A stretch of DNA of 11,596 bases from NCBI GenBank assembly GCA_002367235.1, contig DFBC01000095.1, positions 8,258 to 19,853 on the forward strand, in the 5' to 3' direction. A program made the translations under genes and the position numbers. Below the pieces are notes generated by a model. That model had not been told where the DNA came from and made no database searches. It saw nothing but the letters and a program-made list of their open reading frames with translations. This stretch comes from Cellvibrionales bacterium UBA3090 (GTDB lineage Bacteria; Pseudomonadota; Gammaproteobacteria; Pseudomonadales; Porticoccaceae). Shown here in pieces: positions 5,912 through 11,596 of this stretch (its first letter is position 1; each line of letters begins with the position of its first letter).

Positions 5912-6072
5912 ACACTCGCTATCCCTATTTCTATTGAAAGACTATCACCGACGCTTTTTATTGGCTATAGAATAGAAGCTCGAGAGGTTATTTGTTGTAA
6001 TTCTGTATTATTTTTTAGTTTGGGTTACTGAGAAAAGAACTTAAATAGAACGACTTAACTGAAGGGAATCAA
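5912..6072. other. Intergenic region between murB and gacA
   Basis: 161 bp of AT-rich DNA separate the end of the murB operon from gacA, both on the minus strand. It should hold the gacA promoter. I could not find a pair of boxes good enough to name, nor a hairpin terminator for the murB transcript, so read-through is possible. No GacA-binding palindrome (TGTAAG...CTTACA) is present. Confidence 0.4.
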
Positions 6073-7092
6073 TTAGCGATAGACGCGGGGTTCAATGTCG
6101 AGAGTGATACCAAACTTGCTCATCACTGACGATTGAATATCAACGACCAGTGACATCAGTGCGTCACACGAGCCACCCATATTAATCAACACCAATGATT
6201 GCTGGTTATAAACCCCGACACCATCTCTCTCAAAGCCCTTCCAGCCCGCTTGATCAATGAGCCAACCTGCAGCCAGTTTTACACGGTTCTCATCTAGAGA
6301 ATAGCTAACTAATTTAGGGTAGTGGTGCTTTAATTTAGCGGCCACCTCACTACTGACAATCGGATTTTTAAAGAAACTCCCGGCATTGGGAATAACATCC
6401 GGATCAGGAAGTTTACCTCTTCGAATATCACAGACAATATCAGACACCCTTTTTGGCGTTAATTCAGCCTCGGGCAACGCGTCTATGGCCTGTTGTAATG
6501 CGGGATATTCAATATGAAGGTCGGGCTTGGAGGACAGCTCGAGGGTGATGGCGGTAATCGCAAATTGATCACGCCCCTGCCCCTTAAAAAAACTGTCTCG
6601 ATAGGCAAATTTGCAGTCGGAACGCGACATCACGTGCCGCTCTCCGGTGTTGAGATGCACGGCTTCAAGGGAGTGAAAACGCTCGCTCAATTCAACACCG
6701 TAGGCACCAATATTTTGCACCGGGGCCGCACCAACCAGCCCGGGAATGAGCGACAAATTTTCCAGACCAAACCAGCCTTGGTTTAGGGCATGCACAACCA
6801 ATTGATGCCAGTTTTCACCCGCACCGACTCTAATACGTCGCAGGTGATGTTTTTCTGAAATGAGCTCAACACCAGGAATAGCCATTTGAACCACAAGTCC
6901 CGATAGATTACCGGCGAGTACGACATTGCTCCCACCACCGAGTAGTGTGACGGGGTATCGATGATTTCCAGCCCAAGCCAGCGCTTCAGACAACCCTTCG
7001 TCGCTATTCACTCGGCAGAAATACTCCGCCAATGACGGTAGTGCAAGTGTGTTGTATGGCTTGAGAGAAACCTGTTCTTGAACGTTCAACAT
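6073..7092 (-). CDS. murB: UDP-N-acetylenolpyruvoylglucosamine reductase
   Basis: MurB is a cytoplasmic FAD enzyme that reduces UDP-GlcNAc-enolpyruvate with NADPH to UDP-MurNAc, the second committed step of peptidoglycan precursor synthesis. The 339 residues match the E. coli type I enzyme in length. FAD-binding segments are LGGGSN (51-56) and IPGLVGAAPVQNIGAYG (117-133). YRDSFFK (164-170), including Arg165, is the type I signature. Ser239 in NAGSFFKNP is the proton donor, and Glu334 in IEPRVYR completes the site. The ATG overlaps the stop of the phosphatase gene as TGATG (7090-7094), indicating translational coupling. It is the last gene of the envelope operon in this window. Confidence 0.97.
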   Translation of the reverse strand: MLNVQEQVSLKPYNTLALPSLAEYFCRVNSDEGLSEALAWAGNHRYPVTLLGGGSNVVLAGNLSGLVVQMAIPGVELISEKHHLRRIRVGAGENWHQLVVHALNQGWFGLENLSLIPGLVGAAPVQNIGAYGVELSERFHSLEAVHLNTGERHVMSRSDCKFAYRDSFFKGQGRDQFAITAITLELSSKPDLHIEYPALQQAIDALPEAELTPKRVSDIVCDIRRGKLPDPDVIPNAGSFFKNPIVSSEVAAKLKHHYPKLVSYSLDENRVKLAAGWLIDQAGWKGFERDGVGVYNQQSLVLINMGGSCDALMSLVVDIQSSVMSKFGITLDIEPRVYR

Positions 7093-7565
7093 CAGTTCAA
7101 TTGGTCTCGCAGGTGGTCAAGCAGTCCCCGGGATGCGTTCTCGACCAGATCGAGAACGAGTTCAAACCCCTCTTCTCCACCAGAATAAGGATCGGGAACT
7201 TCCTGTAGGCCACTGGTACCAAAATCCAGAAATAGACCAAGATGCCCGTTAAATTCTGGTAGTGCCAATGCTTGAAGATCCCAAAGGTTCTGGTTATCCA
7301 TGGCCAGGATATAATCAAACTCCTGAAAATCCTCCGGTCGAACTTGACGGGCTCGCAAATGGCTGAGGTCGTGGTTCCGCGATAATGCAGCACCGCTTGC
7401 CCTTGGATCTGGAGATTTGCCAATATGCCAGTCACCAGTGCCCGCCGAATCAACAAAAATCATATCCTGCAAACCTGATTCAGCAACCATACTCTCGAAA
7501 ATTCCGTGCGCGGTAGGAGACCGGCAAATATTACCCAAACACACAAATAAGATTTTCACAGGCAT
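7092..7565 (-). CDS. Low-molecular-weight protein tyrosine phosphatase
   Basis: The product is a 157-residue cytoplasmic LMW-PTP. The P-loop CLGNICRS carries nucleophile Cys9, Cys14 and Arg15; the general acid is Asp125 in PDPYSGG. Bacterial relatives dephosphorylate tyrosine kinases of polysaccharide export, but this copy sits between kdsB and murB, as its counterpart does in Pseudomonas, with no kinase nearby, so its substrate is not known. ATG 7565 is chosen. It overlaps the kdsB stop as TGATG (7563-7567), identical to the joint with murB, and GGAG lies 8 nt upstream. A TTG one codon earlier (7568) is a possible alternative start adding one residue. Confidence 0.93.
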   Translation of the reverse strand: MPVKILFVCLGNICRSPTAHGIFESMVAESGLQDMIFVDSAGTGDWHIGKSPDPRASGAALSRNHDLSHLRARQVRPEDFQEFDYILAMDNQNLWDLQALALPEFNGHLGLFLDFGTSGLQEVPDPYSGGEEGFELVLDLVENASRGLLDHLRDQLN

Positions 7566-8332
7566 CAATGTTGCTCCGCTTCCAGCAGGCTGATCACGCG
7601 CTGTAGATCAGCTTCGGTATCCACACCGCCAGGCACAAGCGCCTCAGCCTGAGCTACATGGATACGCTCACCGTTCCACATGAATCGAAGTTGCTCCAGA
7701 CATTCAATGGCTTCAATCGGTGCAATGGGCCAATGAATAAAATGGTTTAACATCGCCACCCGATAGGCATAAATGCCTATATGTCGCATTGGTTGGATCG
7801 TTGGAGACATACCTGTGACTTGGTGGTTATCGTGGTCGCGTGGCCAGGGTATGGGTGCACGGCTGAAATACAGCGCCATCCCCTGATGATCTGCGACCAC
7901 CTTTACAATATTTGGGTTAGCGAAATCAGCGTCACTCTCGATAGGTTCGCAGAGTGTTGATACACCTGCACTCCGGTACTGGCTTAAGTTCTCAGCTACC
8001 TGGTTGATCACGTTAGGTGGAATTAAAGGCTCATCCCCCTGGACATTGACAACAATATGATCGTCGGTAAAACCATACTGGCTGGCCACCTCCTGTAAGC
8101 GGTCGGTGCCCGACTGATGCTCCGCCGAGGTCATACAGACCTCGCCGCCAAAACTGATGACTTCATCCGCAACGCGTTGATCATCAGTGGCCACGAGTAC
8201 ACGTGTGGCATTACTTTTATTTGCCTGCTCGTAAACACGCTGAATCATAGACTTTCCAGCGATATCTTTTAGCGGTTTACCCGGCAAACGAGTAGATGAA
8301 AAACGGGCGGGAATGACAACGGTAAAATCCAT
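7565..8332 (-). CDS. kdsB: 3-deoxy-manno-octulosonate cytidylyltransferase
   Basis: KdsB activates Kdo with CTP to CMP-Kdo, the donor for the first inner-core sugars of LPS, in the cytoplasm. The 255 residues are the usual length. Signature segments are IPARFSSTRLPGKPL (7-21), HQSGTDR (72-78), VQGDEP (97-102, metal-binding Asp100), RHIGIYAY (183-190) and GVDTEADL (236-243). It lies 33 bp after lpxK with no room for the Trm112-like gene often found there, and it overlaps the next gene's ATG by one base. The upstream ribosome site is weak. Confidence 0.97.
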   Translation of the reverse strand: MDFTVVIPARFSSTRLPGKPLKDIAGKSMIQRVYEQANKSNATRVLVATDDQRVADEVISFGGEVCMTSAEHQSGTDRLQEVASQYGFTDDHIVVNVQGDEPLIPPNVINQVAENLSQYRSAGVSTLCEPIESDADFANPNIVKVVADHQGMALYFSRAPIPWPRDHDNHQVTGMSPTIQPMRHIGIYAYRVAMLNHFIHWPIAPIEAIECLEQLRFMWNGERIHVAQAEALVPGGVDTEADLQRVISLLEAEQH

Positions 8333-8365
8333 GGCGATCTAACGACTCTTTTTAAATATTTTCAG

Positions 8366-9409
8366 TTAAATAGTTTTGTTCAGATGAGAAACGCGATCGG
8401 TTAGTTTCTCAAGAAATTCAGCTTCTGGCACGGCAGTAATATCAAGCACCCACACGTTATCATGAGCTAACCCATGACACTTTACGGCATCTTTAGCCGT
8501 AATGATCACTGGCAACGTATCGTCAAATAATAATTCATCACCATCAAAGTTATGGTGATCGGGCCAGGCATGAAGTTGAACATCAAAGCCTAACTGTTCC
8601 AGTGTAGTTACAAATCGATGAGGATTGCCAATACCGGCAACGGCGTGGATCTTTCTACCATATTGCCACTGGGAAAGCTCAAAGCCCTCTGCCTCACCTT
8701 CTGTATTTTCGTGCACCGTAACGTCACAAATATCACCCGAAACCAGATGTCTTAACTGCCTGGGTTTTATACCAAGACGGTAGGCTCTGTTGATAACAAG
8801 ACCGGTGTTGCTGCCGTTAACCAGAGTAAAATCAACAGACCTCAGGCGACCCACAGGTTCCCGAAGTGGCCCGGCAGGAAGACACTGGCCATTGCCAAAA
8901 CCCTTTTCTCCATCCACCACCACAATTTCAATATCCCTAGGCAGTCGATAATGTTGCAGGCCATCATCACTCAGAATCAGATTACAGTCAGTCTGTGCAA
9001 GTAATGATTGAGCTGCCCTGTAACGATCAGGATCTATGACAACCGGGCATGCACCAGCCAATAAGAGTGGCTCATCACCCACTTCTTTGACCGCCGATTC
9101 TGCGGTGACAAACATAGGATACTGGGCCGCTTGGCCACCGTACCCACGACTGATGACCCCGGGGCGGTAACCTTGTGCTGAAAACCAACTCACCAATGAA
9201 AGTAACAGCGGGGTCTTACCCGTACCTCCCACGCTGATATTTCCAACCACCACCACCGGGACATTTATCGGTTTGTTCGGTGATAGCCGCTGGTAGAAAT
9301 GACGACGAAGGTAGGCGACCAAACGAAACACCCAGGAAAGGGGTAACAATAGAAGAGCCCAGCTAACAGGACGATTCCATGCCTTTTCAAGTGAATGAGA
9401 AAAGCTCAT
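8366..9409 (-). CDS. lpxK: Tetraacyldisaccharide 4'-kinase
   Basis: LpxK is a membrane-associated kinase that adds the 4'-phosphate to the lipid A disaccharide precursor, giving lipid IVA. The 347 residues fit the family. An N-terminal hydrophobic segment (about 16-34) anchors it. The Walker A loop is at 56-66 (GNISVGGTGKT). SRGYGG (88-93), GDEP (111-114) and DDGLQHY (148-154) are family motifs lining the active site. It starts 15 bp after msbA, so flippase and kinase are coupled as in the E. coli msbA-lpxK pair. No strong Shine-Dalgarno precedes ATG 9409, which fits translation coupled to msbA. Confidence 0.96.
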   Translation of the reverse strand: MSFSHSLEKAWNRPVSWALLLLPLSWVFRLVAYLRRHFYQRLSPNKPINVPVVVVGNISVGGTGKTPLLLSLVSWFSAQGYRPGVISRGYGGQAAQYPMFVTAESAVKEVGDEPLLLAGACPVVIDPDRYRAAQSLLAQTDCNLILSDDGLQHYRLPRDIEIVVVDGEKGFGNGQCLPAGPLREPVGRLRSVDFTLVNGSNTGLVINRAYRLGIKPRQLRHLVSGDICDVTVHENTEGEAEGFELSQWQYGRKIHAVAGIGNPHRFVTTLEQLGFDVQLHAWPDHHNFDGDELLFDDTLPVIITAKDAVKCHGLAHDNVWVLDITAVPEAEFLEKLTDRVSHLNKTI

Positions 9410-9424
9410 AGAGTTAGCTGAAGA

Positions 9425-11299
9425 TCATGACAATGGCTCGGCTTCATCGGCAAACTGCTTGCTGTGAAGCTTTGAATAGCGGCCGTTTAATGCCAATAAT
9501 TGTTCGTGGCTACCCTGCTCAACAATCTTCCCCTTGTCCATCACCAGAATACGATCAGCGTTTTCGATGGTGCTTAAACGGTGTGCAATAACAAAGGTTG
9601 TCCTTCCCTCCATCACCTCCTCCAGAGCATCTTGGATGTAACGTTCAGATTCAGTATCCAGTGCTGACGTGGCCTCGTCGAGTATCAATATGGGTGCATT
9701 TTTCAGCAGGGCGCGGGCAATGGCCAAACGTTGTCGTTGGCCACCAGACAACATCACCCCTTCATCACCAATTGAGGTGTCAAAACCTTCGGGTAGCTGT
9801 TCGATAAACTCCAGAGCATGGGCTGCTTTTGCCGCTGCACGAACCTCATCGGGGGAGCGCTCAGCAAGGGCACCATAGGCAATATTGTTATAGACCGTGT
9901 CGTTGAACAACGTGACATTTTGCGAAACCAGCGCTATATGCTGGCGAAGATTGTCCAGTTTGAAGTCGTTTACATCGGTGCCATCCAGAAGAATTTTTCC
10001 TTGGCCATGACAGTAAAACCGAGGAATCAAACTCACTAATGTAGTCTTACCACTTCCCGACTGCCCCACCAGTGCAATTGTCTCTCCCGGCTTCACCTCC
10101 AGATCTATGCTATTCAATACATTACCGGCTTCTGACGAATAGGCAAAGCTAACACCTTTAAACTGAAAGAAACCTTCTACCGTATCCCTTTCAATGGTTC
10201 CGTTATCAGGTTCATCTATTTCATCCAATGTGGCAAAGAGTGTTCCTGCAGCCGCGACTCCCCGCTGAATACTGCTATTCACTTCCGACAGCTGTCGAAT
10301 CGGTTTGGCAAGCAAGGCTGCCGAACCCAAAAATTTAACGAACTCACCGCCACTCATGTTAGCTAAAACAGCAGGGTCCAGTGCTAACCACATCAAAAAT
10401 GAAAGCGACATCGCCACTAACATTTGTATCACAGGAGAACTGATACCCTCGGCAACGGCCATTTTCATATGTTGGCGACGAGTATATTTACTGGCCTCAT
10501 GCATACGCTCGCGCTCATATTTCACACCACCGTAGAGGTGCATTTCACGGTAACCACTCACCACTTCCTGAGTCACATGAGTCACATCACCAATCGATGA
10601 CTGTATGCGCCGGCTCAACAACCTGAAACGTTTACTAATCGTGGTAACGACAAGTCCAATGATTGGTAACACCACAATAAAAATAGCCGCCAAGCGCCAA
10701 TTTATATAAAACAGATAGCCAATCAGGCCAATCACTAGAGCGCCTTCGCGAATAATAATCTTTAAGGAACTCGTCGCAGCATGGGTGACCTGAGATACGT
10801 GAAAGGTTACGCGGGATACCAAGTGACCAGACATGCTCGCGTCAAAATAACTGCTCGGCAAACGGGTATATTTGTTAAATATTTCTGTCCGCAAGTTATA
10901 AACCAGAACCTGCGCGACGTAGGTCATGCAATAACCACCCACGAAAAAGCCAAGCCCCCTAACTACTGCGATACAAAACATCAGGACTGGAATAATCCAA
11001 CGACTTTCCATGACGGCATTTTCACCACCGATCTGCCGGGCCAAGCTCGCTGTAAAGCCATTATCGACACTCAGCGTAGGGACAGAGGTCGTTGCCTCGG
11101 TACCGGCCAAGGTATTAATGGCGTTAATGGTGTAGCCGAATAGATCTACAAAGGCAATTTCCATCGAGGAAAATAGGATTAACCCGAAAATACTCAGTAG
11201 AAAAATGCCAATGTAACGCTTTAGATAGGAAAGCAGCCTTATATAAACCTCTAACCCAGACATTTCAGGGTGATCAGGTTCGGGGATGGACTTAGCCAC
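9425..11299 (-). CDS. msbA: Lipid A export ABC transporter/flippase MsbA
   Basis: MsbA is a homodimeric inner-membrane ABC exporter that flips lipid A core to the periplasmic face using ATP. The 624 residues contain six membrane helices in about 25-345 and an ATPase domain in about 378-615. ATPase motifs are Walker A GQSGSGKT (412-419), Q-loop Gln460, LSGGQ (517-521), Walker B ILILDE (537-542) and switch His573. It is about 40 residues longer than E. coli MsbA, mainly from a hydrophilic stretch at about 63-100 in the first periplasmic loop. The start is GTG 11299, chosen because AGGAG lies 5 nt upstream and overlaps the exbD stop region. Being followed by lpxK separates it from other ABCB-type exporters. 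Confidence 0.94.
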   Translation of the reverse strand: MAKSIPEPDHPEMSGLEVYIRLLSYLKRYIGIFLLSIFGLILFSSMEIAFVDLFGYTINAINTLAGTEATTSVPTLSVDNGFTASLARQIGGENAVMESRWIIPVLMFCIAVVRGLGFFVGGYCMTYVAQVLVYNLRTEIFNKYTRLPSSYFDASMSGHLVSRVTFHVSQVTHAATSSLKIIIREGALVIGLIGYLFYINWRLAAIFIVVLPIIGLVVTTISKRFRLLSRRIQSSIGDVTHVTQEVVSGYREMHLYGGVKYERERMHEASKYTRRQHMKMAVAEGISSPVIQMLVAMSLSFLMWLALDPAVLANMSGGEFVKFLGSAALLAKPIRQLSEVNSSIQRGVAAAGTLFATLDEIDEPDNGTIERDTVEGFFQFKGVSFAYSSEAGNVLNSIDLEVKPGETIALVGQSGSGKTTLVSLIPRFYCHGQGKILLDGTDVNDFKLDNLRQHIALVSQNVTLFNDTVYNNIAYGALAERSPDEVRAAAKAAHALEFIEQLPEGFDTSIGDEGVMLSGGQRQRLAIARALLKNAPILILDEATSALDTESERYIQDALEEVMEGRTTFVIAHRLSTIENADRILVMDKGKIVEQGSHEQLLALNGRYSKLHSKQFADEAEPLS

Positions 11300-11308
11300 T
11301 ATTACTCC

Positions 11309-11596
11309 TCAGGACTCTTCATCAGGCTGTTTTGTTGTTATTTTAAGATGGACAAAGCCCATTTTACCTGCCGCATCCATGGCTGTAACCACCGACTGAT
11401 GCGAGGTATTGGCATCCGCAGTAATCATCAGCGGTAACTCACTGTTACCCAGCGAGACTTCCTCAAGGGCCTTCATTAACGTTTTAAGTTGGCGATTGAC
11501 CAACGACTTACCATTGATGGTGTAATCGCCATTCTTGCCAATCAGTATTTCAATACCATCGAGCGGTGTTTCTGAGACCTCACCATCAGCTTCTGG
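11309..11596 (-). CDS. exbD: ExbD/TolR-family protein (C-terminal part, gene runs off window)
   Basis: 95 codons and a TGA are present; the 5' end lies beyond the window. The visible part is the periplasmic C-terminal domain of an ExbD/TolR proton-channel partner, with the family segment ITADANTSHQSVVTAMDAAGKMG (given as positions of about 62-84 in the visible peptide) followed by a final beta strand. The N-terminal transmembrane helix with its critical Asp is not in view. With ExbB it would couple proton-motive force to outer-membrane processes. Placement just upstream of msbA (9 nt between genes) is common in marine gammaproteobacteria and pseudomonads, where exbB, exbD and lpxK cluster. 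Confidence 0.85.
   Translation of the reverse strand, partial: PEADGEVSETPLDGIEILIGKNGDYTINGKSLVNRQLKTLMKALEEVSLGNSELPLMITADANTSHQSVVTAMDAAGKMGFVHLKITTKQPDEES

Noticed and set aside
7566..7568. TTG start for the phosphatase
   Set aside because: ATG 7565 directly follows and gives the TGATG overlap also seen at the next gene joint; TTG adds only one residue.
9598..11143. Plus-strand open frames inside msbA
   Set aside because: They are shadows of the msbA coding strand; no ribosome sites or recognisable domains.

Overview
This is a chromosomal housekeeping segment from a gammaproteobacterium, probably a free-living, Pseudomonas-related marine-type lineage such as Cellvibrionales. That placement is inference. 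It rests on the gene orders gacA-uvrC-pgsA-tRNA and exbD-msbA-lpxK-kdsB-ptp-murB, an OprI-type lipoprotein, and moderate G+C. No phage, transposase, CRISPR or defence genes are visible. Most genes are on the minus strand.

Positions 1-1952 form a cell-envelope module. Two L,D-transpeptidase genes overlap on the plus strand (179-664 and about 612-1694). They converge on a small Ala-rich, coiled-coil lipoprotein of the Lpp/OprI type (1698-1952, minus) that ends in lysine. One or both enzymes may join the lipoprotein's C-terminal lysine to peptidoglycan.

Positions 1953-2710 are the non-coding centre of interest. They hold tRNA-Leu(UAA), tRNA-Cys(GCA), a strong hairpin terminator between them, and a duplicated 5' piece of tRNA-Leu. 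Between the two tRNA-Leu copies is an 86-bp element made of inverted, GTAG-headed hairpins that resembles a REPIN/BIME. It abuts the GTAG of the tRNA D-loop.

Positions 2711-5911 (minus) carry gacA/uvrY, uvrC and pgsA: a two-component response regulator, the excinuclease C subunit and phosphatidylglycerolphosphate synthase. These read towards the tRNA genes.

Positions 6073-11596 (minus) are a tight envelope-biogenesis operon: exbD (partial at the window edge), msbA, lpxK, kdsB, a low-molecular-weight protein tyrosine phosphatase, and murB. MsbA flips lipid A core, LpxK adds the 4'-phosphate, KdsB activates Kdo, and MurB makes UDP-MurNAc. LPS and peptidoglycan precursor synthesis are thus co-transcribed. 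The kdsB-ptp and ptp-murB joints are both TGATG stop/start overlaps. The Trm112-like gene often found between lpxK and kdsB is absent.
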